Shown piece after piece: positions 1 to 5,583 of a stretch of DNA of 64,000 nt (its first letter is position 1; each line of letters begins with the position of its first letter). A program made the translations under genes and the position numbers. Below the pieces are notes generated by a model. That model made no database searches. It was not told the DNA's origin and saw only the letters and a program-made list of their open reading frames with translations. The DNA comes from UBA6663 sp044226485 (GTDB lineage: Bacteria > Chloroflexota > Anaerolineae > Anaerolineales > UBA6663): contig JBGAGY010000008.1 of assembly GCA_044226485.1 (NCBI GenBank), positions 1-64,000 on the forward strand. The letters are read 5' to 3'.

Positions 1-363
1 GGGCTGGACATCCTCTTCAAGAACGAAAAGGTGCAGATCGACCAGATCCTCGGGCACGGCGGGTTCTTCAAGACGAAGGGCGTCGGGCAGCGTTTCATGG
101 CCGCGGCCATGGGCGTGCCCGTGGCGGTGATGGAGACGGCTGGCGAGGGCGGCGCCTGGGGCATCGCGCTTCTGGCAGCTTACCTGAGTGGCAAGGGGCC
201 GGGTGAGTCGCTCGAGAGTTATCTGACAAGCCGCGTCTTCGCCAACGAGGCCTCCACCACGATCGCGCCGGATCCTCAAGACGTGGCCGGCTTCGCGGCG
301 TTCATGGCCCGCTATCAGGCCGGACTGGGCATCGAACGGGCCGCGGTCGAAGGTCTGAAATAG
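1..363 (+). CDS. FGGY-family carbohydrate kinase, C-terminal part
   Basis: The gene enters the window already in frame at base 1 and ends at TAG 361-363, so only about 120 C-terminal residues are visible. The segment with GHGGFFKTKGVGQRFMAAA and then ETAGEGGAWGIALLAAYL is the conserved ATP-side C-terminal lobe of FGGY sugar kinases (xylulokinase, ribulokinase and fuculokinase group). These phosphorylate a pentulose or similar sugar with ATP in the cytosol. The substrate cannot be decided because the N-terminal half is missing. A LacI regulator follows 16 bases downstream on the same strand, which fits a locally controlled sugar operon. The family is clear; the substrate is unknown. Confidence 0.85.
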   Translation, partial: GLDILFKNEKVQIDQILGHGGFFKTKGVGQRFMAAAMGVPVAVMETAGEGGAWGIALLAAYLSGKGPGESLESYLTSRVFANEASTTIAPDPQDVAGFAAFMARYQAGLGIERAAVEGLK

Positions 364-379
364 GATAAGGACATCGACA

Positions 380-1435
380 GTGCCCGTCCGAAACACACCG
401 AAACGCCTGACCATCCGAGACGTCGCGAAAGCCGCGGGCGTCTCCACCCAGACCGTGTCGCGGGTCATCAACAACCATCCCGACGTGGCGCCGGCCACGC
501 TGGCGCGCGTTCAGGGTGTCATCAACGAGCTCGGCTACGCGCCCGACATCCTGGCTCGTAGCCTTATTCGCGGGCGTTCCTATTCCATCGGCATCGTGGC
601 TTTCGGCCTGGAGTTCTACGGGCCGTCTCGGCTCCTGGCCGGGATCGAGCGCCAGGCGGCTGAGATGGGCTACTCGATCACGCTCAACCTGGTGCACCGG
701 CCCGAGTTGACGGATGTGACATCGCTGCTGAACACGCTCCAGGCCCGGCGCGTCGACGGCGTGATCTGGGCCATCCCCGAGATCGGCGATAACCGCGCCT
801 GGGCTCGCGATCGCGCGGTCCCTTCGTCGTTGCCGATGGTGTTTGTCAACGGTGACCTGGCGGTTGCCCGCGACCCAGCGACCGCGCGCGACCCAATGAT
901 CGGCATCGATAACGCTGCCATCGGCCGGCTCGCCGCCGAGCATCTGCTGGCGCGTGGCGCTCGCACCGTCGGCCTCGTGACGGGCCCGAACGACTGGTGG
1001 GAGGCCCGACAACGCGCTGCCGGTTGGCGGCAGGCCCTGGAAGCGGCGGGGATCCAGATCGACGAGGCGTGGATCGCGCACGGAGATTGGAGCGCGGAGA
1101 GCGGCCGTCGGGCGGGCCTTGAACTGATGAAGCGGAATGCGTCGATCGACGCCATCTTCGCCAGCAACGACCAGATGGCGTTGGGCGTGATGTACGCGGC
1201 GCATTCGCTGGGCCGGCGCATCCCGGAGGATCTGGCCGTCGTCGGCGTCGACAACATCCCGGAGGCCGCGTTCTTCTGGCCGCCGCTGACCTCGATCCGC
1301 CAGCGGCTGCGCGACGCCGGAGCACAGGCGGTGCGCATGCTCGATGCCTTGATCGTCGGAGGCGACCACAACGGGTCAATCGATTCGTCGATGTTGCTGC
1401 AGCCCGAGATCATCATTCGGGCCAGCACGAGTTGA
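380..1435 (+). CDS. LacI-family transcriptional regulator
   Basis: This is a 351-residue DNA-binding regulator. Residues about 10-33 form the LacI helix-turn-helix (LTIRDVAKAAGVSTQTVSRV), followed by the hinge region (LGYAPDILARSL). A periplasmic-binding-protein-like effector domain follows to the end (SIGIVAFG, then AIFASNDQMALGV and VVGVDNIPEA, all typical blocks). It starts at GTG 380, which has the purine-rich AGGACATCGACA just upstream; the HTH begins at the usual distance from this start. It lies 16 bases after the FGGY kinase, so it probably represses that sugar operon in response to a sugar or sugar phosphate. The effector is not predictable from sequence. Confidence 0.93.
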   Translation: MPVRNTPKRLTIRDVAKAAGVSTQTVSRVINNHPDVAPATLARVQGVINELGYAPDILARSLIRGRSYSIGIVAFGLEFYGPSRLLAGIERQAAEMGYSITLNLVHRPELTDVTSLLNTLQARRVDGVIWAIPEIGDNRAWARDRAVPSSLPMVFVNGDLAVARDPATARDPMIGIDNAAIGRLAAEHLLARGARTVGLVTGPNDWWEARQRAAGWRQALEAAGIQIDEAWIAHGDWSAESGRRAGLELMKRNASIDAIFASNDQMALGVMYAAHSLGRRIPEDLAVVGVDNIPEAAFFWPPLTSIRQRLRDAGAQAVRMLDALIVGGDHNGSIDSSMLLQPEIIIRASTS

Positions 1436-1466
1436 GCGACGCCTGACGGTCGGGTCGCACAAACAC

Positions 1467-1500
1467 AACAGCGCCAGCCGATCGTCAGGCTGGCGCTGTT
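1467..1500. terminator. Bidirectional terminator hairpin
   Basis: A 13-bp perfect inverted repeat (AACAGCGCCAGCC / GGCTGGCGCTGTT) with an 8-base loop lies between the convergent LacI and HNH genes. On the plus strand it runs into TGTTG, and on the minus strand into TGTTGTGTTT. It overlaps the last codons of the HNH gene. It would end both transcripts, including any transcript running through the tRNA array. Confidence 0.7.
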
Positions 1501-2000
1501 TGTTGCAGGAACTCGGCCCACTCGGGCGGGGGATTGTTGATCCGGCCGTGGAGGATGTGGCGCGGCGCTTGAGGCTTGAAGCCTGGGCGGAAGGCCAGCC
1601 CGGACTCCTTGAGCGGCAGGCCCCCCTTGCGGCGCTGGCACTCCTCGCAGGCGCACACCAGGTTCTCCCACGTGTTCGGGTCGCGCGCCTCGGCGCGGCA
1701 GAGGTGCTGCGGGTGCACGTGATCGACCGTTGCGCCGGGGCGGCCACAGTAGGCGCACATCCGGCGATCCCGCTCGAGAATCGCGCGCTTGGTCGGGCGG
1801 CTGGCACGCACGGGCTGTGGCACCGGCCGCGTGAGATATATGACGCTGGGGCGGGTCACAGCGCCTCGTGCCCAACGTAACGGCGGAGCCGTCGACTCCA
1901 CCACAGTCACCGCCTTGCCCCGGCGCATCAGGTCCAGGGCCCGGCGGACGCTGATGACCCGGTGCACCGAGCCGGACAGCGTCAGAACAAGCACCACCAT
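1485..2000 (-). CDS. HNH endonuclease
   Basis: This 171-residue protein has an HNH nuclease core in its middle: a CAYC zinc knuckle, VDHVHP with the catalytic HNH first histidine after D, TWENLV, and a second knuckle CACEEC followed by QRRKGG. The N-terminal part (about 60 residues) is the short domain often found in front of free-standing HNH proteins of Actinobacteria, Cyanobacteria and Chloroflexota. ATG at 2000 is chosen because GGGGGTGAT precedes it; a longer in-frame start at 2096 would run into the tRNA-Asn gene. It lies 88 bases downstream of the last tRNA of the array and on the same strand, so read-through from the array could express it. Its target (mobile-element homing, restriction or RNA) is unknown. 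Confidence 0.85.
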   Translation of the reverse strand: MVVLVLTLSGSVHRVISVRRALDLMRRGKAVTVVESTAPPLRWARGAVTRPSVIYLTRPVPQPVRASRPTKRAILERDRRMCAYCGRPGATVDHVHPQHLCRAEARDPNTWENLVCACEECQRRKGGLPLKESGLAFRPGFKPQAPRHILHGRINNPPPEWAEFLQQTAPA

Positions 2001-2087
2001 ACGATCACCCCCTTTGCGGGTTGATTGACTCGCCGTCACCCGACGCGCAACCCACGCGTCAGGGGCGAGGCTCACAAGGAGCCGAGG

Positions 2088-2159
2088 CTGGCCCATCTAG
2101 ACTCGAACTAGAACGACTGCATTAACGGTGCAGCACGCTACCCATTACGTCATGGGCCA
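2088..2159 (-). tRNA. tRNA-Asn(GTT), C33 variant
   Basis: Perfect 7-bp acceptor (TGGCCCA/TGGGCCA), T arm TCTAG-TTCGAGT-CTAGA, and anticodon stem CTGCA/TGCAG. The loop is CCGTTAA, so the anticodon is GTT, but position 33 is C instead of T. Discriminator G73 fits Asn. No CCA is encoded. It is the last tRNA of the array. Confidence 0.88.
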
Positions 2160-2190
2160 ATGATGGATGGATCGCGATCGATCTTTCAGG

Positions 2191-2263
2191 CTGGCGCGGG
2201 TGGACTCGAACCACCGACCTCCTGGGCCAGAACCAGGTGCGCTTCCGATTGCGCCACGCGCCA
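2191..2263 (-). tRNA. tRNA-Gln(CTG)
   Basis: Acceptor CGCGCCA pairs with TGGCGCG in plus-strand terms. Anticodon stem CCTGG/CCAGG, loop TTCTGGC, anticodon CTG with T33. G73 fits Gln. CCA is not encoded. Confidence 0.92.
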
Positions 2264-2271
2264 ATGCGGAG

Positions 2272-2343
2272 CAGGCCGGGCAGGGCTCGAACCTGCAATC
2301 TCTCGATCCAAAGTCGAGGGTCCTTCCATTGAACGACCGGCCT
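2272..2343 (-). tRNA. tRNA-Gln(TTG)
   Basis: Seven-bp acceptor (AGGCCGG/CCGGCCT), T arm with GCAGG/CCTGC, anticodon stem CTCGA/TCGAG, loop CTTTGGA giving anticodon TTG. G73. It lies eight bases from the preceding Gln tRNA; together the two read both Gln codons. Confidence 0.93.
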
Positions 2344-2348
2344 TCAGG

Positions 2349-2422
2349 TGCTCGACGAGGGACTCGAACCCCCAACCCCCTGATCCGAAGTCAGGTGCGC
2401 TCATCCATTGCGCCAGTCGAGC
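2349..2422 (-). tRNA. tRNA-Arg(TCG)
   Basis: Acceptor GCTCGAC/GTCGAGC, anticodon stem CCTGA/TCAGG, loop CTTCGGA, anticodon TCG for CGA codons. T33 is present, discriminator A73. CCA is not encoded. Confidence 0.92.
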
Positions 2423-2458
2423 GAGTGCCGAAGCGAGCTCCGGCGAACAAAACCCGTG

Positions 2459-2531
2459 TCGGGGATGCCAGGATCGAACTGGCAACCTCACGCTCCCAAA
2501 GCGCGCGCGCTCCCAATTGCGCCAATCCCCG
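2459..2531 (-). tRNA. tRNA-Pro(TGG)
   Basis: Acceptor CGGGGAT/ATCCCCG, T arm GCCAG/CTGGC, loop TTTGGGA with anticodon TGG; A73. The anticodon stem has one mismatch. It is the only Pro tRNA of the array. Confidence 0.9.
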
Positions 2532-2535
2532 AAAA

Positions 2536-2607
2536 TGCACGCTGAGGGATTCGAACCCCCGGCCTTCTCGATGTGAGCGAGACGCGCTTCCGCTGCGCCA
2601 AGCGTGC
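2536..2607 (-). tRNA. tRNA-Val(CAC)
   Basis: Acceptor GCACGCT/AGCGTGC, anticodon stem TCTCG/CGAGA, loop CTCACAT, anticodon CAC, A73. Only four bases separate it from tRNA-Pro. Confidence 0.92.
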
Positions 2608-2610
2608 CTG

Positions 2611-2690
2611 CGGCTGGGTACAGCCGAGCGGCTGAGTACAGCCGAGCGGGTGGTACAACCGGGCGGCTGAGTACAGCCGAGCGGCTGAGA
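2611..2690. repeat. Tandem 18-bp palindromic repeats in the array spacer
   Basis: Four to five head-to-tail copies of an 18-bp unit of the form CGGCTGAGTACAGCCGAG fill the spacer between two Val tRNAs. Each unit folds into a 6-bp stem with a four-base loop (CGGCTG-AGTA-CAGCCG). Near-identical single copies recur in other spacers of the array at about 2829-2845 and 3597-3627, and a degenerate cluster at 4815-4862. The repeat is not seen elsewhere in the window. Confidence 0.8.
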
Positions 2691-2752
2691 GCTGCCCGAC
2701 TGCTGAGTTCGACAGTGTCTGCCTGAAAACAGCTGGGTCGAACACAATCGTG

Positions 2753-2825
2753 TGGACGATGAGGGACTTGAACCCCCGACCTCCTGCATGTCGAGCAGGC
2801 GCGCTTCCAACTGCGCCAATCGTCC
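2753..2825 (-). tRNA. tRNA-Val(GAC), C33 variant
   Basis: Acceptor GGACGAT/ATCGTCC, anticodon stem CCTGC/GCAGG, loop TCGACAT: anticodon GAC, with C at position 33. A73 fits Val. It is framed by the palindromic repeats on both sides. Confidence 0.87.
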
Positions 2826-2847
2826 GGGCGGCTGAGTACAGCCGAAG

Positions 2848-2920
2848 TGGGCCTGGCAGGCTTCGAACCTGCGACCTTGCGCTTAAGAGGCGCCTGCTCC
2901 ACCCATTGAGCTACAGACCC
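2848..2920 (-). tRNA. tRNA-Lys(CTT)
   Basis: Acceptor GGGTCTG/CAGGCCC with one G-T wobble, T arm GCAGG/CCTGC, loop CTCTTAA, anticodon CTT, A73. The outer pair of the anticodon stem is mismatched. Confidence 0.9.
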
Positions 2921-2974
2921 CGACCTCGATCACGCGGCTGCACAAAGGACAGCGCGGCGTCGGCGACAACACAG

Positions 2975-3049
2975 TGCGCTCGGAGGGATTCGAACCCTCA
3001 CGCGTCGGCTTAAAAGGCCGCTGCTCTGAAGCCGTTGAGCTACGAGCGC
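2975..3049 (-). tRNA. tRNA-Lys(TTT)
   Basis: Acceptor GCGCTCG/CGAGCGC, T arm GAGGG/CCCTC, loop CTTTTAA, anticodon TTT, A73. A 54-base spacer separates it from tRNA-Lys(CTT). Confidence 0.91.
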
Positions 3050-3052
3050 GAG

Positions 3053-3136
3053 CGGAAGGGATGGGAGTTGAACCCATAAGGCTTAGCGCTCGCTCCGCTT
3101 CGAACGGAGTGCCGTCGCCCATCGGCTTGCCCTTCC
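3053..3136 (-). tRNA. tRNA-Ser(CGA)
   Basis: 84-nt type II tRNA with a long variable arm. Acceptor GGAAGGG/CCCTTCC, T arm ATGGG/CCCAT, anticodon stem CTCCG/CGGAG, loop TTCGAAG, anticodon CGA. G73 is the Ser identity base. Confidence 0.92.
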
Positions 3137-3159
3137 AGGCGGCCTCATGTGGCCGCAGG

Positions 3160-3231
3160 CGCTCTGTACGGGACTCGAACCCATGTGGGCGGCTTGAGGG
3201 ACCGCCGGCCTGACCGCTAGCCGAACAGAGC
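3160..3231 (-). tRNA. tRNA-Glu(CTC), C33 variant
   Basis: Acceptor GCTCTGT/ACAGAGC, the same as in tRNA-Glu(TTC) at 3428. Anticodon stem GCGGT/GCCGC, loop CCCTCAA: anticodon CTC with C33. G73. A nine-base loop on a GGCGG/CCGCC stem is a less likely alternative fold. Confidence 0.85.
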
Positions 3232-3236
3232 GTGTG

Positions 3237-3307
3237 AGGCGCGAGCCGGAATTGAACCGGCCTGAACGCTTTTGCAGAGCGTCACCTGACCACTCGGACA
3301 CCGCGCC
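3237..3307 (-). tRNA. tRNA-Cys(GCA)
   Basis: Acceptor with a terminal G-T wobble, T arm GCCGG/CCGGC, anticodon stem of 5 bp, loop CTGCAAA, anticodon GCA. The discriminator is T73, the Cys identity base. Confidence 0.93.
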
Positions 3308-3311
3308 AGTG

Positions 3312-3383
3312 TGGGGATGGTGCGGCTCGAACGCACGCGCCTCTGGTTATGAGCCAGCTGCTCTACCCCTGAGCTACATCCCC
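3312..3383 (-). tRNA. tRNA-Met or Ile2 (CAT)
   Basis: Standard 72-nt cloverleaf, acceptor GGGGATG/CATCCCC, T arm GTGCG/CGCAC, loop CTCATAA, anticodon CAT, A73. Position 1-72 is paired and the initiator stem pattern is absent, so it is elongator Met or the lysidine-modified Ile tRNA. The sequence alone does not decide between them. Confidence 0.88.
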
Positions 3384-3427
3384 GCTAGCCGTCTGCCAGC
3401 AGCTTCAACGCGGTCGAGCGACGGCTG

Positions 3428-3499
3428 TGCTCTGTGCGGGACTCGAACCCGCTCCGGCGGTGTGAAAGACCGCCATCCTAGCCCGTAGACCAACAGAGC
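3428..3499 (-). tRNA. tRNA-Glu(TTC)
   Basis: Acceptor GCTCTGT/ACAGAGC, T arm GCGGG/CCCGC, anticodon stem GCGGT/ACCGC, loop CTTTCAC, anticodon TTC with T33; A73. Confidence 0.93.
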
Positions 3500-3512
3500 C
3501 TGTGGCCAATGG

Positions 3513-3587
3513 GGTGTCTGACCGGGCTCGAACCGGCGATCTCCTGATCCACAGTCAGGCGTGTTGACCAGCTCCACTACAGACACC
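3513..3587 (-). tRNA. tRNA-His(GTG)
   Basis: Acceptor GTGTCTG/CAGACAC, loop CTGTGGA, anticodon GTG. The base before the acceptor is G(-1) and the discriminator is C73. This extra G-1:C73 pair is the specific identity element of His tRNAs and argues that the gene is functional. Confidence 0.95.
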
Positions 3588-3628
3588 ATGCGCCCGTGTA
3601 CAGCCGGGCGGCTGACTACAGCCGGAGG

Positions 3629-3716
3629 CGGAGCAGGCGGGGCTCGAACCCGCGCGTGGTTGATCCACATCCCGTTTAGCAAACGGGCACGACGAACCGA
3701 CAGTCGTCTCTGCTCC
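3629..3716 (-). tRNA. tRNA-Ser(GCT)
   Basis: 88-nt type II tRNA with a long variable arm. Acceptor GGAGCAG/CTGCTCC, T arm GCGGG/CCCGC, anticodon stem CCCGT/ACGGG, loop TTGCTAA, anticodon GCT, G73 as expected for Ser. Confidence 0.93.
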
Positions 3717-3735
3717 AAGTCGTATCGGCCGCGTG

Positions 3736-3809
3736 CGCGCTCAGACAGACTCGAACCGCCAGCCTCCACCTCCGCGGGGTGGCGCTCTTTCCAGTTGAGC
3801 TATGAGCGC
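3736..3809 (-). tRNA. tRNA-Arg(GCG), C33 variant
   Basis: Acceptor GCGCTCA/TGAGCGC, T stem with two G-T wobbles, anticodon stem CCACC/GGTGG, loop CCGCGGA. The anticodon is GCG with C33. GCG is itself unusual: most bacteria read CGC with an A34-derived inosine tRNA. Confidence 0.82.
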
Positions 3810-3814
3810 CTCAA

Positions 3815-3889
3815 TGGCGCGTCCGACAGGAATCGAACCTGCACCCAACGGCTTAGAAGACCGCGGCTCTTCCATTGAGCGACGGACGC
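3815..3889 (-). tRNA. tRNA-Arg(TCT), CCA encoded
   Basis: Acceptor GCGTCCG/CGGACGC, anticodon stem with wobbles, loop CTTCTAA, anticodon TCT, G73 followed by an encoded CCA (TGG at 3815-3817). Most array members lack an encoded CCA. Confidence 0.9.
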
Positions 3890-3893
3890 GAAG

Positions 3894-3969
3894 TGGCGGG
3901 CCGACCTGGACTCGAACCAGGAACAACGCTTTTGGAGAGCGCCGTCTTTCCAATTGAAACGATCGGCCC
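3894..3969 (-). tRNA. tRNA-Trp(CCA), CCA tail encoded
   Basis: Acceptor GGGCCGA/TCGGCCC, T arm CCTGG/CCAGG, loop CTCCAAA, anticodon CCA, G73 (Trp identity base) and an encoded 3' CCA at 3894-3896. Confidence 0.93.
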
Positions 3970-3974
3970 GAAGG

Positions 3975-4056
3975 TGGGACGCGCGAGAGTCGAACTCGCA
4001 CGGCTGAGCCCGCCGGGTTTAGGCCGGCTGCGTCTACCGGATTCCGCCAGCGTCCC
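3975..4056 (-). tRNA. tRNA-Leu(TAA), C33 variant
   Basis: 82-nt type II tRNA. Acceptor GGGACGC/GCGTCCC, T arm GCGAG/CTCGC, perfect anticodon stem GCCGG/CCGGC, loop CCTAAAC: anticodon TAA with C33. A73 fits Leu. Confidence 0.88.
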
Positions 4057-4071
4057 GAAGTCTTTCGCGAG

Positions 4072-4155
4072 TGGCCTCGGAGGGAGTCGAACCCCCATGC
4101 CCGTGGTGGGCAGCACGGTTTGAGCGTGCGGCGTCTTCCATTCCGCCACGAGGCC
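4072..4155 (-). tRNA. tRNA-Leu(CAA)
   Basis: 84-nt type II tRNA. Acceptor GGCCTCG/CGAGGCC, anticodon stem GCACG/CGTGC, loop CTCAAAC with T33, anticodon CAA, A73. It is the only one of the five Leu tRNAs with normal U33. Confidence 0.92.
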
Positions 4156-4159
4156 TTAG

Positions 4160-4241
4160 TGCGCCGAGTGGGAGTCGAACCCACACGCCTTGCGGCACCA
4201 GGTCCTGGACCTGGCGCGTATCCCAGTTCCGCCATCGGCGC
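4160..4241 (-). tRNA. tRNA-Leu(CAG), C33 variant
   Basis: 82-nt type II tRNA. Acceptor GCGCCGA/TCGGCGC, T arm GTGGG/CCCAC, anticodon stem CCAGG/CCTGG, loop TCCAGGA: anticodon CAG with C33. A73. Confidence 0.88.
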
Positions 4242-4248
4242 GTTGAAG

Positions 4249-4330
4249 TGTGCTGAGAGGGAGTCGAACCCTCACGCCTTGCGGCACCAGGCCCTCGACC
4301 TGGCGCGTATCCCAGTTCCGCCATCAGCAC
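4249..4330 (-). tRNA. tRNA-Leu(GAG), C33 variant
   Basis: 82-nt type II tRNA, a near copy of the neighbouring Leu(CAG) in its D and variable arms, which suggests local duplication. Acceptor GTGCTGA/TCAGCAC, anticodon stem CCAGG/CCTGG, loop TCGAGGG, anticodon GAG with C33, A73. Confidence 0.88.
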
Positions 4331-4357
4331 GAAAGATGAAGCGAGAGTTGTCCCGAG

Positions 4358-4440
4358 TGCGCCCATCAGGAGTCGAACCTGAACGCCTCGCGGGGCGCCG
4401 CGGCCTAGGCGCGGTGCGTCTTCCGTTCCGCCATGGGCGC
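4358..4440 (-). tRNA. tRNA-Leu(TAG), C33 variant
   Basis: 83-nt type II tRNA. Acceptor GCGCCCA/TGGGCGC, T arm TCAGG/CCTGA, anticodon stem CCGCG/CGCGG, loop CCTAGGC: anticodon TAG with C33; A73. It completes five consecutive Leu isoacceptors. Confidence 0.88.
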
Positions 4441-4443
4441 GTG

Positions 4444-4525
4444 TGGATGGGGACGGACTCGAACCGCCGAAGACCGAAGTCGTCTGATCTACAATCAGCT
4501 GCCCTAGCCGCTAGGCGACCCATCC
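4444..4525 (-). tRNA. tRNA-Tyr(GTA)
   Basis: 82-nt tRNA with the long variable arm typical of bacterial Tyr. Acceptor GGATGGG/CCCATCC, loop TTGTAGA, anticodon GTA, A73. Confidence 0.91.
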
Positions 4526-4528
4526 GTG

Positions 4529-4601
4529 TGTGCCCGGCCAGGCTTGAACTGGCGACCTCCCGCTCTTCAGACGGGCGCTCCACCCACTGAGCTACAGGCA
4601 C
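4529..4601 (-). tRNA. tRNA-Phe(GAA)
   Basis: Acceptor GTGCCTG/CGGGCAC with one wobble, T arm GCCAG/CTGGC, anticodon stem CCCGT/GCGGG, loop CTGAAGA, anticodon GAA, A73. Confidence 0.93.
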
Positions 4602-4620
4602 AAGGCTTCACAAGTCAAGG

Positions 4621-4705
4621 GAGCGGGTGTGGGAGTCGAACCCACCTGGCCTGGCGGCCGCGGCTTATGGGGCCGGTCTCTGATACGCCGGTCGAGTTAC
4701 CCGCA
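4621..4705 (-). tRNA. Type II tRNA with CAT anticodon, identity unclear, C33 variant
   Basis: 85-nt tRNA with a long variable arm that folds as GGCC-GCCA-GGCC. T arm GTGGG/CCCAC, D stem CTC/GAG, anticodon stem CCGGC/GCCGC with an outer C-C mismatch. The loop CCCATAA gives anticodon CAT with C33. The first acceptor pair is T1-T72 (mismatch) and the discriminator would be C73. CAT normally belongs to class I Met or Ile2 tRNAs, while long variable arms belong to Leu, Ser and Tyr. C73 fits neither Leu (A73) nor Ser (G73). It could be a Leu- or Ser-type tRNA with a changed anticodon, or a decayed copy. Confidence 0.72.
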
Positions 4706-4707
4706 GG

Positions 4708-4780
4708 TTGCGCAGGCCGGGCTCGAACCGGCGACCTTCGCCTTATGAGGGCGGCGCTCTTCCAACTGAGCCACTGCGCA
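4708..4780 (-). tRNA. tRNA-Met or Ile2 (CAT)
   Basis: 73-nt class I cloverleaf. Acceptor TGCGCAG/CTGCGCA, T arm GCCGG/CCGGC, loop CTCATAA, anticodon CAT with T33; A73. It is elongator Met or Ile2. It lies two bases from the odd type II CAT tRNA. Confidence 0.88.
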
Positions 4781-4920
4781 GCGATAGATATCGGGGTCGT
4801 CGCCGGCGCGACTATGAACAGCCGCACGGCTGTCCTTAGCCGCCCGGCTGTTCCTGGCCGCCCGCTCCGCGACGGCGAGGACGACCGTGTCAGGCGGTTC
4901 CTCCCGGCGCCAACCCCTTG

Positions 4921-4993
4921 TGGATCTGAGGGGAGTCGAACCCCTGGCCTCCGCTGTGCAAAAGCGGCGCTCTCCCAATTGAGCTACAGACCC
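4921..4993 (-). tRNA. tRNA-Ala(TGC)
   Basis: Acceptor GGGTCTG/CAGATCC contains the G3-T70 wobble that defines Ala tRNAs. T arm AGGGG/CCCCT, anticodon stem CCGCT/AGCGG, loop TTTGCAC, anticodon TGC, A73. The 140-base spacer before the Met tRNA holds degenerate palindromic repeats (4815-4862). Confidence 0.94.
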
Positions 4994-5005
4994 ATCGCAT
5001 CACTG

Positions 5006-5077
5006 AGCCGAAGATGGGCGTCGAACCCATGCCCTCCGCTTACAGGGCGGACGCTCTTCCTGTTGAGCTACTTCGGC
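5006..5077 (-). tRNA. tRNA-Thr(TGT), C33 variant
   Basis: Acceptor GCCGAAG/CTTCGGC, T arm ATGGG/CCCAT, anticodon stem TCCGC/GCGGA, loop CCTGTAA: anticodon TGT with C33. T73 is shared with the other two Thr tRNAs of the array. Confidence 0.88.
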
Positions 5078-5100
5078 GGGGTGCCTTCCGATCGTGCGTG

Positions 5101-5174
5101 AGCGGCCAGCGGGATTCGAACCCGCGTCTGTCTGCTTGGAAGGCAGATGCCTTTCCCGACTTGGCGATGGCCGC
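5101..5174 (-). tRNA. tRNA-Gly(TCC)
   Basis: Acceptor GCGGCCA/TGGCCGC, T arm GCGGG/CCCGC, anticodon stem TCTGC/GCAGA, loop CTTCCAA, anticodon TCC. T73 fits Gly. Confidence 0.93.
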
Positions 5175-5179
5175 GCCAA

Positions 5180-5252
5180 AGCTGCGGGCGAGAGTTGAAC
5201 TCGCAACCGCCCGCTTACGAAGCGGGTGCTCTTCCGATTGAGCTACCGCAGC
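5180..5252 (-). tRNA. tRNA-Thr(CGT)
   Basis: Acceptor GCTGCGG/CCGCAGC, T arm GCGAG/CTCGC, anticodon stem CCCGC/GCGGG, loop TTCGTAA, anticodon CGT, T73. Confidence 0.93.
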
Positions 5253-5260
5253 AGATGCAG

Positions 5261-5333
5261 AGCGGCAAGCGGGGTTCGAACCCGCGACCTCCTGAGTGGC
5301 ACTCAGGTGCTCCACCAGTTGAGCGATTGCCGC
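5261..5333 (-). tRNA. tRNA-Gly(GCC)
   Basis: Acceptor GCGGCAA/TTGCCGC, T arm GCGGG/CCCGC, anticodon stem CCTGA/TCAGG, loop GTGCCAC, anticodon GCC, T73. Confidence 0.93.
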
Positions 5334-5342
5334 AGAGAAACC

Positions 5343-5416
5343 CGGAGTGCAGGGCATCGGCCGTACGTCCTTCCGATGTCTTTGCAGAGACGGCTGAGCC
5401 GACGACCTGCACTCCG
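5343..5416 (-). other. Cloverleaf-like three-way junction that is not a tRNA
   Basis: An 11-bp perfect outer stem (CGGAGTGCAGG at 5343-5353 with CCTGCACTCCG at 5406-5416) closes a 74-nt element. Inside are one 6-bp hairpin (CATCGG 5355-5360 / CCGATG 5373-5378) and a short GC hairpin (about 5391-5401). There is no T loop or anticodon arm. It occupies exactly the space of one tRNA between Gly(GCC) and Thr(GGT), so it could be a derived tRNA, a processing element or a small stable RNA. Strand is assumed from the array. Confidence 0.6.
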
Positions 5417-5420
5417 AGAA

Positions 5421-5493
5421 AGCCAGGGAGCGGACTTGAACCGCCGATCTTCCGCCTACCAAGCGGACGCACTGCCTGCTGTGCTACCCCGGC
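5421..5493 (-). tRNA. tRNA-Thr(GGT)
   Basis: Acceptor GCCGGGG/CCCTGGC with one wobble, anticodon stem TCCGC/GCGGA, loop TTGGTAG, anticodon GGT, T73. It is one of three Thr tRNAs near the start of the array. Confidence 0.91.
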
Positions 5494-5505
5494 ATCCTGT
5501 CGAGA

Positions 5506-5577
5506 TGGGCGCGGACGGAATCGAACCGCCGATCTTCCCCTTATCAGAGGGATGCTCTGCCACTGAGCCACGCGCCC
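5506..5577 (-). tRNA. tRNA-Ile(GAT)
   Basis: Acceptor GGGCGCG/CGCGCCC, T stem with a G-T wobble, loop CTGATAA, anticodon GAT, A73. Confidence 0.93.
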
Positions 5578-5583
5578 ACGCTG

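Noticed and set aside
2088..2159. Phage or integrative element inserted at the tRNA array
   Set aside because: No integrase, recombinase, phage structural gene or direct att repeat was found in the window, so mobility remains only a possibility.
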